Assembly: GCF_008638305.1 (NCBI RefSeq)
Contig: NZ_VTPZ01000003.1
Span: 1-64,000 of the forward strand
Length of the DNA: 64,000 nucleotides
Origin: Pseudomonas profundi
GTDB taxonomy: Bacteria > Pseudomonadota > Gammaproteobacteria > Pseudomonadales > Pseudomonadaceae
Reading direction: 5' to 3'
Shown here: positions 31,214 to 40,700 of the stretch, one piece after another
Position numbering within the stretch: the first letter of the stretch is position 1
Layout: each line of letters opens with the position of its first letter
Made by a program: the position numbers and the translations under genes
Notes under the pieces: generated by a model
The model's input: only the letters and a program-made list of their open reading frames with translations
Told to the model about the DNA's origin: nothing
Databases searched by the model: none

Positions 31214-31659
31214 TGCAGCGGGACGATTTTCGCCTGAGCACCCGATTGCGCGTGCGCTGGGCTGAGGCTGACATGCAGGGCATCGTGTTCAACGGTCATT
31301 ATCTGACCTACGCCGATATTGGCACCACGGAGTACTTCCGCGCCCTCAAGCAAACGACCGAGGGCGCAAGCAGCGCGCAGGGCAATGAGTTCTTTGCCGT
31401 ACGCACCCTGCTTGAGTATAAGGCTCCCGCGTACTATGACGACGTGCTGGATGTGCATGTGCGGATCGCCCGGCTGGGCAATTCAAGCATGCAATTCGAG
31501 ATCGGGATCTATCGGGACGAGGAGCTGCTGACCACGGGTGAGCTGGTCTACGTGCATGCCGATCAGCAGAGTCGACGCCCCAAGCCTGTTCCCGCTGCGT
31601 TCAGGGAAGCGGTCCACGCGTTTGAGAAAACCCCACCGCAGGACGCGTCGGCCAACTAG
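31213..31659 (+). CDS. Acyl-CoA thioesterase, hotdog fold (YbgC/4HBT type)
   Basis: This 148-residue single-hotdog protein has the family pattern VRWAEADMQGIVFNGHYLTYADIGTTEYFRAL, with a catalytic acidic residue at the AEADMQG position, where many members read Asp. ATG 31213 overlaps the argB stop (TGATG), so translation is coupled; a GTG one codon earlier is possible. Substrate range is unknown. It is the last gene of the coaBC-dut-algC-argB run. Confidence 0.85.
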
Positions 31660-31688
31660 CGTGATCGCCGGGATTCAGTTCCTGGCGT

Positions 31689-32288
31689 TCAACCTTGCGT
31701 CAGTTGTGACAGGCGCTCACGCTGGACAGCGAAACCGCGATCAACGTCCTTGATCTCTTCGCGCTTCGAGTCAATCAGGCGCAGCAGACGGCCCGACTCC
31801 TCGTCTAGTTCTGCCAATTGCTCAAGGAGCCGTGGCTCCACCTGCCGGCCCGCTCGCTCCTGGCTCGCCGCCCTGCGCTGGAGCTCTTCACGCTGTGCCT
31901 GCAAAGCCTGCAATTCACTCTCGGCGGTGGCAATCTGGTTGTCAATCTGAGCGATCTGACGAGCATGCGCGCGGTCCAGATCGTTCACATCACTGTACAG
32001 GCGCAGCAGGGTGGAATCAGCGATGCGCTGACGCTCCTGCTCGGTACGGGCGCGGCGCATCGCTTCAAGCTCTGTCTGGGTGGGTGAGGCAGGTATGATT
32101 TCCCGAACGCGCCCCTGAGCATCCAGCACTTCATAACCGTTGGTGATGTGCTCAGGCGGCACCCGACTGTCGAGCACCGTTACGCCGCGGTCATCAATGT
32201 ATCGATACAGCTCTGCGTGCCCGCTGGCCGGCATCATGGCTACCGCACCCAGTCCTACCCACCTGCCTACCCGCCGTGTCCATCGCAT
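31689..32288 (-). CDS. Exported DUF4124 protein with coiled coil
   Basis: From ATG 32288 the 199-residue protein has a signal peptide (RR n-region, cleavage near ASGHA, residue 25), a short DUF4124 domain (ELYRYIDDRGVTVLDSRVPPEHI) and a long Glu/Arg/Gln-rich helix (about 80-195) that should form a coiled coil. GGGATGGGG upstream supports this start over a TTG at 32324 that overlaps the pyrE stop. It is periplasmic by prediction, has no enzymatic motif, and sits directly after pyrE on the same strand. Function unknown. Confidence 0.8.
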   Translation of the reverse strand: MRWTRRVGRWVGLGAVAMMPASGHAELYRYIDDRGVTVLDSRVPPEHITNGYEVLDAQGRVREIIPASPTQTELEAMRRARTEQERQRIADSTLLRLYSDVNDLDRAHARQIAQIDNQIATAESELQALQAQREELQRRAASQERAGRQVEPRLLEQLAELDEESGRLLRLIDSKREEIKDVDRGFAVQRERLSQLTQG

Positions 32289-32320
32289 CGCCGATACCCC
32301 ATCCCTGAGCCCGGTCCGGC

Positions 32321-32977
32321 TCAAATTTCCTGTTGAATACCGTACTTCGCCCGATATGCCTCAACCGCTGGCAGGTGGTGACGAAGCGCTTCGTCTTCTT
32401 GCAGAAAACCGAGTACCTGGGTCAGCGATACTATGCTGACCACCGGAACGCCGAAATCCCGCTCCACTTCCTGGATAGCAGACAGCTCACCCTGCCCCCG
32501 TTCTTCGCGATCCAATGCAATCATCACGGCTGCCGGTGTGGCACCGGCTTCCTTGATGATCTGCATCACTTCCCTGATCGCCGTACCGGCAGTGATAACG
32601 TCGTCAATGATCAATACCCGGCCCCGGAGCGGCGCGCCCACCAGGCTCCCGCCTTCACCGTGATCCTTGGCTTCTTTTCGATTGAAACAGTATGGCAGAT
32701 TGCGATCAAAACTTTCCGCCAATGAAACGGCTGTTACCGCAGCCAGCGGAATGCCTTTATAGGCCGGCCCGAAGATGATGTCGACATCTTCCAGATCGCT
32801 ATGCACAAACGCCTGCGCATAATAGCGTCCAAGCCTGGCCAGTGCGGAGCCATCATCGAACAACCCTGCATTAAAGAAATACGGACTTTTACGGCCGGAT
32901 TTGAGGGTAAAATCTCCAAAGCGCAGCACGTCTCTATCCAGCGCGAAGCGAATGAACTCTCGTTGATATTCGTGCAT
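32321..32977 (-). CDS. pyrE: Orotate phosphoribosyltransferase
   Basis: This 218-residue type I PRTase forms OMP from orotate and PRPP in pyrimidine synthesis. The PRPP motif [16 protein letters not shown] (about 121-136) and the N-terminal [20 protein letters not shown] are intact. ATG 32977 is 70 bases from the divergent crc start, the conserved pyrE-crc arrangement of Pseudomonas. Confidence 0.97.
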   Translation of the reverse strand: MHEYQREFIRFALDRDVLRFGDFTLKSGRKSPYFFNAGLFDDGSALARLGRYYAQAFVHSDLEDVDIIFGPAYKGIPLAAVTAVSLAESFDRNLPYCFNRKEAKDHGEGGSLVGAPLRGRVLIIDDVITAGTAIREVMQIIKEAGATPAAVMIALDREERGQGELSAIQEVERDFGVPVVSIVSLTQVLGFLQEDEALRHHLPAVEAYRAKYGIQQEI

Positions 32978-33047
32978 CTCACCCTCGTCTTAACAAAAAT
33001 CCTGCAAGCTCAGTTATCATACACGCACGAATTTGACGGAGCCATGT

Positions 33048-33827
33048 ATGCGAATTATCAGTCTGAATGTCAACGGCGTCGAGGCCGCAGCGGCCAGGGG
33101 CCTGTTCGACTGGCTGCGCACACAGGACGCAGATGTTATATGTCTTCAGGATATTCGCGTAACTGCCCCTGAGCTGGAACAGGACCCCTACTGGCTGGAA
33201 GGTTACTGGCAGTACTGCTTCGAAGCAGAAGTGCCGAGCCAGGGCGGCGTCGCCATTTATACCAAGACCGCACCCAAGGCGATCATCATGGGCCTGGGGT
33301 TTGAACTGGCGGACCGCTATGGCCGCTTCATTCAGGCTGATTTCGACAAGGTCAGCATTGCCTCTCTGCTGTTGCCATCCGGGCGCAACGGAGACGCTGA
33401 CCTGAACCAGAAATTCAAGTTCATGAATGACTTCACCGGATATCTGAACAAGCAGCGGCGCAAGCGACGCGAGTTCATCTATTGCGGCTCGCTGCATACC
33501 GCGCATTTGAAGCTGGACGTAAAGAACTGGCGCGACTGCCAGGAGCAGCCTGGATTCATGGCGCCCGAGCGTGCCTGGATGGACGAGATATTCGGCAATC
33601 TGGGTTATGTCGATGCGCTGCGTGAAGTGACCCGTGAGTCCGAGTTATACAGTTGGTGGCCGAACAGCGAACAGGCTCAGGATCTGAACCTCGGCCTGCG
33701 CTTCGATTATCAGATTCTCACGCCCGGCCTGCGCCGCTTCGTGAAGAACGCCCAGATCCCGCGCAAGGTGCGCTTCTCTGAGCATGCTCCTGTCATCATC
33801 GAATATGACTGGACCCTGTCGATCTGA
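33048..33827 (+). CDS. crc: Catabolite repression control protein Crc
   Basis: The 259-residue exonuclease III-fold protein aligns along its length with Pseudomonas Crc as I remember it (MRIISLNVNG; DADVICLQDIR; DLNQKFKFMNDF; QRRKRREFIYCGSL; RFDYQILTPGLRRF). ExoIII catalytic positions are changed: the GDxN motif is CGSLHTAH and the terminal DH pair is EH, as in Crc, which has no nuclease activity. Crc acts with Hfq on A-rich sites of target mRNAs to repress their translation when preferred carbon sources are present. ATG 33048 is chosen over an upstream start at 33033 from family alignment. It is divergent from pyrE. Confidence 0.95.
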   Translation: MRIISLNVNGVEAAAARGLFDWLRTQDADVICLQDIRVTAPELEQDPYWLEGYWQYCFEAEVPSQGGVAIYTKTAPKAIIMGLGFELADRYGRFIQADFDKVSIASLLLPSGRNGDADLNQKFKFMNDFTGYLNKQRRKRREFIYCGSLHTAHLKLDVKNWRDCQEQPGFMAPERAWMDEIFGNLGYVDALREVTRESELYSWWPNSEQAQDLNLGLRFDYQILTPGLRRFVKNAQIPRKVRFSEHAPVIIEYDWTLSI

Positions 33828-33853
33828 CGCGATCCGCTGCCCACATTGATAGA

Positions 33854-33884
33854 AGCTTCAAGCCGCGACCGGCGACTTGAAGCT
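33854..33884. terminator. Inverted repeat between convergent crc and DUF4870 gene
   Basis: AGCTTCAAG (33854-33862) and CTTGAAGCT (33876-33884) are perfect complements around a GC-rich 13-base loop that itself contains CCG/CGG. It lies between convergent stops, so a shared bidirectional terminator is likely, though no T-run is present. The pattern resembles Pseudomonas extragenic palindromes. Confidence 0.5.
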
Positions 33885-33890
33885 CACCAA

Positions 33891-34265
33891 CTACTTGATA
33901 ACCCGCCAGCAGAAGGGATAGCGATAAGCCTGGCCTTCATTTGCCTTGATCGCAGCAATGATCATCAAAACAACCGCAGCAATGATCACCACCCAGATCA
34001 ACAGGAAGCCAATTACCACGACCATCAACAACATGCACAGCAGACCGGCCAGCGCGACGGTAATCTGGAAGTTCAGCGCTTCCTTGGCCTGGTCGTCAAT
34101 GAACGGGGCCTGATCCTTTTTCAGCTGCCATACCAGCAGCGGCCCAACCAGACTGCCAAAAGGGATGATGCAGCCAAGGAAGCCTGAAAGGTGGGCAATC
34201 AAAGCCCACTTGCGCGCTTCAGGCCCGGGTGTTGTTTCGAGGGGGTGTTGCGGATCTTCGATCAT
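33891..34265 (-). CDS. DUF4870 domain-containing membrane protein
   Basis: This 124-residue protein (ATG 34265, GGAG about 10 bases upstream) has a short polar N-terminus and three membrane segments (about 23-48, 70-92, 93-112). The family signature is GFLGCIIPFGSLVGPLLVWQLKKDQ...FIDDQAKEALNFQIT. Function unknown. It lies between crc and rph as in PAO1 (PA5333), which supports a conserved core role. Confidence 0.85.
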   Translation of the reverse strand: MIEDPQHPLETTPGPEARKWALIAHLSGFLGCIIPFGSLVGPLLVWQLKKDQAPFIDDQAKEALNFQITVALAGLLCMLLMVVVIGFLLIWVVIIAAVVLMIIAAIKANEGQAYRYPFCWRVIK

Positions 34266-34522
34266 GTGGCGACGCTCCTGTCCGTTTTTTTGATAATGCC
34301 GGCCACTGGAGACAGTCCCTGTCGGGCGGGCTAATGGCGTAGCGCCACCGGAATTGCGAACACATCGTCTGTGCCTGGCCTGGCAGCGCCAGCATAGCAT
34401 CGAGCTTGAACGGACTGAACGGGTGTCATACCCACAGCGACGTGGATCCCATAATGGAACATCCGATCCCTGACGCCTCGACAGAAGGTGCCAGGGCTGA
34501 GACGACGGCTCGTTACAATCGA

Positions 34523-35242
34523 TCAGTCCTGCAATGCAGCCAACTGCAGGCTGAACAGCTCATCAACACCCTTTTTAGCCAGCGCCAGCATGGCGTTGAG
34601 ATCTTCCGGGCTGAACGGCGCGGCTTCGGCCGTACCCTGCACTTCAATAAATCCGCCCTTGTCGGTCATCACCACGTTCAGGTCGGTATCGGCCGAGGAG
34701 TCTTCCAGGTAATCGAGGTCCAGAACCGGCTCGCCCTTATATATCCCCACCGAGATGGCAGCGATCATCTGGACTGTTGGCATTTTCTTGATGGCACCGC
34801 GTTGCTTCATCACTCGCAATGCGTCGACCAGCGCCACGCAGGCACCGGTGATCGAGGCTGTCCGGGTGCCGCCATCGGCCTGGATAACATCGCAATCGAA
34901 GTAGATGGTGTTTTCGCCCAGGCTGTGCAGATCGACCGCCGCGCGCAGCGAACGACCGATCAGCCGCTGGATTTCCAGCGTACGACCGCCCTGCTTGCCC
35001 TTGCTCGCTTCACGTTGCATCCGCTCGCCGGTCGCACGCGGCAACATGCCGTACTCTGCGGTAATCCAACCCTGTCCCGAGCCGCGCAGGAATCGCGGCA
35101 CACCGGATTCAACACTGGCCGTACAGATCACCTTGGTGTCGCCGAACTCGACCAGTACCGAGCCCTCGGCGTGCTTGGTGTATTGGCGGGTCAGGGTTAC
35201 CTGACGCATCTGATCGGCTTCGCGGCCGCTGGGTCGTTTCAT
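34523..35242 (-). CDS. rph: Ribonuclease PH
   Basis: This 239-residue phosphorolytic 3'-5' exoribonuclease trims tRNA and other RNA 3' ends. The sequence [34 protein letters not shown] and the phosphate-site region [12 protein letters not shown] (near 125) are typical, as is [19 protein letters not shown]. The length matches full-length active enzymes, unlike the frameshifted E. coli K-12 allele. It is divergent from yicC with 143 bases between starts. Confidence 0.96.
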   Translation of the reverse strand: MKRPSGREADQMRQVTLTRQYTKHAEGSVLVEFGDTKVICTASVESGVPRFLRGSGQGWITAEYGMLPRATGERMQREASKGKQGGRTLEIQRLIGRSLRAAVDLHSLGENTIYFDCDVIQADGGTRTASITGACVALVDALRVMKQRGAIKKMPTVQMIAAISVGIYKGEPVLDLDYLEDSSADTDLNVVMTDKGGFIEVQGTAEAAPFSPEDLNAMLALAKKGVDELFSLQLAALQD

Positions 35243-35385
35243 GATTCGAATCCTTGTACAGCATTAAATGTGCGATGGATTATACGGACCGCGAGGTTGG
35301 CATGACAGCGCCGGTACTCCCGCTGCGGACCAGGGGTTACAATCGAGTCGACTGCAATGCAACTCAACGGACGAAGAGGCCAACG

Positions 35386-36252
35386 ATGGTTTACAGCATG
35401 ACTGCTTTCTCGCGCTGCGAGCTCAACAGCAAACAGGGAAATCTGTCCTGGGAAATGCGTTCGGTAAATCATCGCTACCTGGAAATCAGTCTGCGGCTGC
35501 CCGAGTCGCTGCGTGAACTGGAAGGCCCGCTGCGCGAACAGCTGCGCAAAACCCTGGCCCGTGGCAAGGTCGAATGCACACTGCGTTTTCACCCTGTTGC
35601 AGATGACAGCCGCGGACTGACGCTCAACCAGCCGCTGGTTGAGCAGCTGATCGAAGCGACACGCCAGATCAGCAACAAGCTGGACAACCCTGCCCCGGTC
35701 AACCCGCTGGAAGTACTGGCCTGGCCTGGCGTAATGGAAAGCGCCGAGCATGATCAGCCGACACTGTTGAAGCAGGCCCGCGACCTGTTCGACCAGGCGC
35801 TGGCCGAGCTGCGCGCACAACGGGCGCGGGAAGGCGCAGAGCTGAAAATCATGCTTGAAGCACGCCTGACCGCGATCATCGACCGGGTTGCGATATTGCG
35901 CGGGATGATGCCCGAGATGCTCGCCGCCCACCGCCAGAAGCTGGTTGAACGCTTCGCCGAAGCCAGCCTGGATCTGGACAATACCCGCGTTGAGCAGGAA
36001 CTCGTGTTGTTAGCGCAGAAAATCGACGTTGCCGAGGAGCTCGACCGCCTGGACACCCATGTAAACGAAACCCGCCGCGTACTCTCGGGCAATGCTGCCA
36101 TGGGTCGCCGGCTGGACTTTCTGATGCAGGAATTCAACCGCGAAGCCAACACCCTCGGCTCCAAGGCCATCGACAGCCGCAGCACCCAGGCCGCGGTGGA
36201 TCTGAAGGTGTACATCGAGCAGATGCGCGAGCAGGTGCAGAATATTGAATGA
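35386..36252 (+). CDS. yicC: YicC family endoribonuclease
   Basis: This 288-residue protein begins MVYSMTAFSRCE, the family signature, and ends ...DLKVYIEQMREQVQNIE. Members are metal-dependent endoribonucleases implicated in small RNA turnover. A middle coiled-coil region and the C-terminal RLDFLMQEFNREANTLGSKA block (near 242-261) are well kept. GAAGAGG upstream supports ATG 35386. In PAO1 gmk follows directly; here a 10-kb accessory block separates them. Confidence 0.94.
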   Translation: MVYSMTAFSRCELNSKQGNLSWEMRSVNHRYLEISLRLPESLRELEGPLREQLRKTLARGKVECTLRFHPVADDSRGLTLNQPLVEQLIEATRQISNKLDNPAPVNPLEVLAWPGVMESAEHDQPTLLKQARDLFDQALAELRAQRAREGAELKIMLEARLTAIIDRVAILRGMMPEMLAAHRQKLVERFAEASLDLDNTRVEQELVLLAQKIDVAEELDRLDTHVNETRRVLSGNAAMGRRLDFLMQEFNREANTLGSKAIDSRSTQAAVDLKVYIEQMREQVQNIE

Positions 36253-36710
36253 TGCTGAGGCATCGTTATCAATTTATTCAGCTGATCTGAACCACCGACA
36301 GCAACTGCTGGCAATCGGTCACCCGATCACAGGGTCGCATTACATCTGCTACCGGGTAGAGCGAGCAGCCCTTTTGGCATATCAGTCAAAACGCGGTTTG
36401 CGATGAGCTTTGCTGCTTCTGGTTAGCGACCCCTCTCATTGATATATGAGCCGAATATGACTTGTTCGGCTCAACGACCTGTCAGCTTGTCGTGCTCACC
36501 GCTCATGCACAAAGCCCATCGATATCGGTCTGACCTGAGCCGGTTGAGATCCGTTTCCGGGAGTCTCGCTCCCCGGAGCGTAGAGCGGCCGAGCACCTGC
36601 GGCCCGATTATTTGGCGAAGAAGATCTCGCGTATTATCGAGGCGGGTATTCACCTAGTATTCGTTTTATACAGATTTTGAACAGATTGAGTACCCGCCAG
36701 GGGAGAGTGG
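36253..36710. other. 458-base gap upstream of the RND operon with several inverted repeats
   Basis: No credible gene is visible. It holds a 9-bp perfect inverted repeat TGAGCCGAA/TTCGGCTCA (36447-36473), an imperfect TCCGGGAG/CTCCCCGGA repeat near 36557-36580, and GGCGGGTA (36640-36647) repeated inverted as TACCCGCC (36690-36697) around an AT-rich stretch that probably contains the RND promoter. This is the left junction of the accessory block. Confidence 0.5.
36447..36473. repeat. 9-bp perfect inverted repeat upstream of the RND operon
   Basis: TGAGCCGAA and TTCGGCTCA flank a 9-base spacer. No T-run follows. It could be an operator for an unlinked regulator or a structured RNA/terminator for yicC transcripts. 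Confidence 0.6.
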
Positions 36711-37799
36711 ATGTTGAGTCAGTTATCGGTAGCGGGGCGTCTTTTCCTGGCGCTCCTCTTGTCCAGCGCGTGCCTCAGCGCGCTGGCACAGAACCGTCCG
36801 GAGGTTCGGGTGGCGAAGGTCAGCACGACGGACATCGTCGCCGAGGTGCCGCTCAATGGCACCGTAAACCCCATGCGATCGTCAGGCCTTTCCACCTCGG
36901 TCGCCGGCTTGCTCGATCAGGTTTCCGTAGAGCCAGGTACCCGTGTCGCCGCCGGGGACCTGCTGATGCGGCTCGACGACGAACAGGCCGCTCTGCAGCT
37001 GGAGCAGGCCGAGGCCGCAGCAGAAGAAAGCCGGGTCGCCCTGATCGAGGCGCGGCGCCGCATGACGGAGGCCCAGTCGGTGGGCGCGGGCCGGAACATT
37101 GCTGCCACTGAGATCAGTGCCCGGGAAAGCGTCGCCGCTTCGGCAGCAGCGACACTGAAACGGCTTGAAGCAGAAAGCCGCTCACGCCAGGTGAGCCTTC
37201 AACGACACCGAATCGAGGCGCCTTTTGACGGCGTGGTCAGTCAACGTCTCCGCGATCTCGGGGAATGGGTGACGCCCGGCGATGAACTGCTGCGTCTGGT
37301 GGATATCAAGAATCTGCGGCTGGATTTCCAGGTCCCCCAGGCGCATTACGCCCGCATTAATGAACGCACCCGTTTGCAGATAGAGCATCAGGGCGAGAGC
37401 CTGAAGGCAACAATCGAAACCCTGGTGCCCGTGACCGATTCGGTTGCTCGCACCTTTCTTCTACGCGCCAGGGCTCCGACAGCAGTGAAGCTTCTGCCAG
37501 GAATGGCGGTACAGGCGACTCTGCGCCTGTCTACCGGAAAACAGGGGCTGACCGTGCCCAGGGATGCCGTCAACCGTTACCCGGAAGGCCGGGTTACTGT
37601 CTGGCTGGCAGAGCCGCATGAGGAGTCTGGCGTATTCACCGTGACGGAGAAACGTGTTGAGCTGGGCACCGCGTTCGAGGGCCAGATCGAGGTCACGCAT
37701 GGATTGCAGGGCGGCGAGCGAGTCGTTACCCACGGCAACGAGTCTCTGAGTGAAGGCATCCAGGTGAGCCTTGCCAGCGGCAGGGGCGAAAGCAACTGA
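36711..37799 (+). CDS. RND efflux system periplasmic adaptor (membrane fusion protein)
   Basis: This 362-residue adaptor has an N-terminal signal peptide (about 1-26, ending LSALAQ; no lipobox), a biotinyl-lipoyl half (VAGLLDQVSVEPGTRVAAGDLL, near 65-86), a helical hairpin rich in Glu/Ala (about 90-155), the second lipoyl half (IEAPFDGVVSQR, near 166) and a beta-barrel domain. It would link the inner-membrane RND pump to an outer-membrane channel, which is not encoded nearby. GGGGAGAG precedes the ATG. Its stop codon overlaps the pump start by one base, so the two are coupled. Substrate unknown. Confidence 0.9.
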   Translation: MLSQLSVAGRLFLALLLSSACLSALAQNRPEVRVAKVSTTDIVAEVPLNGTVNPMRSSGLSTSVAGLLDQVSVEPGTRVAAGDLLMRLDDEQAALQLEQAEAAAEESRVALIEARRRMTEAQSVGAGRNIAATEISARESVAASAAATLKRLEAESRSRQVSLQRHRIEAPFDGVVSQRLRDLGEWVTPGDELLRLVDIKNLRLDFQVPQAHYARINERTRLQIEHQGESLKATIETLVPVTDSVARTFLLRARAPTAVKLLPGMAVQATLRLSTGKQGLTVPRDAVNRYPEGRVTVWLAEPHEESGVFTVTEKRVELGTAFEGQIEVTHGLQGGERVVTHGNESLSEGIQVSLASGRGESN

Positions 37800-40700
37800 T
37801 GTTTGCCGGAATCATCAGACACGGCACACTGGTTGCTGTCATCGCATTGATAATGGCGATTCTGGGCGCCGCTGCGGCGCTTCGAATTCCCGTCCAGATG
37901 ATTCCCGACGTCGAGGTGCGCACGGTTACCGTCGAGACGAGCTGGGCCGGAGCGACGCCTCAGGATATTGAAAAGGAAATTCTGATCGAGCAGGAACGCT
38001 TCCTGCGTAACGTGCCGAATCTGAGCCGCATGACCGCTACCGCCTCCAGCGGCTCATCAGAGATCGAGTTGGAGTTCCCCTTCGGCGTAGACATTACCGA
38101 GACGCTGATCCAGATCAACAATGCGCTGAGCCAGGTGCCCAGCTATCCCAATAACGTCGACGAACCGCGCATTGTCGCTGCGTCCTTCTCTGCCAATGCC
38201 TTCATGTATTTTCGCGTATCCACCCTGGAGGGTAATCCCCGGGAGCTGGATATCGAATTGATGCGCGACTTTATTGAAGATCGGGTGCGCCCACGCATGG
38301 AAAGTGTGTCCGGGGTGTCCGAGGTCACTGTCGGTGGCGGCGCGGACAGGCAGATTCAGATAACCGTCGCGGAAGCTGCGCTGGCTCAACGCGGCTTGGG
38401 CCTGACGGATGTGCGACAGGCGATTACTGCGCGCAACCGGGATACCTCGGGAGGCGAGATCGATGCCGGCAAGCGCCGGTATCTGCTGCGAACTGTGGGT
38501 CGCTTTGATGATGTGAAAGCGCTGGAAGATCTGGTGATTGCCCGTCGGGGCGACAGCGTGATTCGCCTGGGTGATGTTGCCGAGGTAAGTCAGGGCCGCT
38601 CCCGCATCCGCGAGCTGTCCATTATCAATGGTCAGCGGGGCATTGGCTTACAGGTGCGGCGTGAGAGCGGCTCCAATGTCATCGATATCAAGCGCGCCAT
38701 GCTGGACGCGGTGGAGACCATCAACCGAGAGGTGCTGGAACCGGCCGGAATGCAGCTTGAGCTGACCTCGGATGATGCCCGTTACGTCGAGGCGTCAGTG
38801 GCAAATGTGTGGACCAACCTGGGTATCGGCGCGATCTTCGCCACGCTGGTGATGTACATGTTTCTACGCTCCGCGCCAGCGACCTTTGCCGGTGTGATCG
38901 GCATACCCTTGTGTGCGATAGCAGCCTTCATTGGCTTGTTGCTGGCGGGCCGTACGGTAAATGTGATCTCCCTGGCAGGCATTGCCTTCGCCATCGGGAT
39001 GACCGTGGACAACAGCATCGTAGTGCTCGAAAACATCGAGCGGCACCGGCGTCTTGGCCTGGATCGCCTGCAATCCGCAATTACCGGCGTGACGGAGGTC
39101 TGGCCTTCGGTGCTGGCATCCACCGCCACGACTGTTCTGGTCTTCCTGCCCATCCTGTTTATCGAAGAAGAAGCAGGTCAGCTTTATTCCGATGTTGCGA
39201 TCGCCATTTCAGCCGCGATCGTGGCTTCAATGCTGGTAGCGGTAACCGTGATTCCCACGTTATGTGCCCGGCTCGACTTTGGGCGTGCGACGGTCGCTAC
39301 CGACCAATACGGCAACGAAACCGGCAGTCGCTGGACCAAAACCATCATGTCCGGTGTGAGCTGGTTGGTTGCCAGCTCTGTGCGTCGTCTAACGGTGATT
39401 GCAATAACCGTCGCCGCGAGCATATGGATCATTCTGATGCTGACCCCGCCAGCGGAATATTTGCCAGAGGGAGAAGAGCCCAAGACGTTCGCAGCCATGA
39501 CCGCCCCGCCTGGCTATAACCTCGACGAAATGCAGAGCATCGCTCAGCAGGTCGAAGACTATTTCCTGCCCCATGTGAACGCGGACGGAGACGCCTATGC
39601 AGCGGGTGAAACGAAGGTGCCCCCACTGGCCTATCTGAACATGCAGGTGACGACCGCGCAGGTGCGGGTGATTGCCGAAACACTCGATCCCCGCCATATC
39701 ACAGCGCTCATGGACGAACTCACCCGGTTTTACCGACAGTTCCCCGGCATGCGTGCGTTTGCCACCAAGGGATCGATTATCTCCAGTAACGACGGCGGCA
39801 CTCGAAGCATCAATCTGGACATTTCCGGCGGAGAACTGGGACCGGTGTATCAGGCGGCGAACGCAGCCTACCAGCGTGCGGGTGAAATCTTTGACAACCC
39901 CAGAATCCAGAGCCAGCCGTCGACATTGAGGCTGGCCCAGCCACTCATCCAGATCCGCCCCCACTGGGATCGTGCGGCAGAACTCGGTCTCGATGCTGAC
40001 GCAATTGGCTTCACGGTCGCCGCGGCGACGGAGGGCGCCTATGTGGACGATTTTTTTCTGGATGACGAGAAAATCGACATCTATCTCTACGGTAATCAAG
40101 GCCGTGATCCCCAGCTGGACCAGCTGGCCGACGTGCAAATTTATACCGCAAGCGGTCAGGCCCTGCCCCTGGCAAGCCTGGCTGATATCGAGGAAACCGT
40201 CGACACCAGCATAGTCAGGCGAGTGGATGGCCGACGCACCGTAACGCTGAACATCATTCCGCCAGCGAACGTTCCTCTCGAAGCAGGGGTGGAACGGGTC
40301 AGAACAGAGTTGCTGGAAGCCATGCGAACCAGCGGCGAGCTGCCCGCTTCGGTAAATGTCGATATCTCCGGTGCCAGCGACCAGCTTAACGCCACGCGAG
40401 ACGCATTGACTGGCAACTTCCTGATCGCCATTGTCATCGTCTACCTGATGCTGGTGGCTATCTTTGCCCACTGGGGCTTCCCACTGCTGATCCTGACTGC
40501 CATACCCCTGGGTGTTGCCGGCGGCATCGTCGGCCTTGCCCTGATGAACCTTGTCGGAGGGCTTCTACCCTTGGCAGGGCTTGAGCCGCTGAGACAACCC
40601 TTCGACATGATTACCATGCTCGGATTCCTGATATTGATGGGCACCGTGGTCAACAACCCGATCCTGGTAGTGGACCAGGCCCGGCAGAACCTGCAGCAAC

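Noticed and set aside
33048-33827. Exodeoxyribonuclease III annotation for the gene divergent from pyrE
   Set aside because: Catalytic positions differ from ExoIII and the full-length match and gene order are those of Crc, which lacks nuclease activity.
34406-35305. A 299-codon plus-strand frame across rph
   Set aside because: RNase PH on the minus strand accounts for this DNA; the plus-strand translation resembles no family.
39389-40471. A 360-codon open frame antisense to the RND permease gene
   Set aside because: The sense frame is an unmistakable RND pump; the antisense frame shows no domain, has Cys/His/Gln-rich shadow composition and lacks a ribosome-binding site. High-GC codon bias produces such frames.
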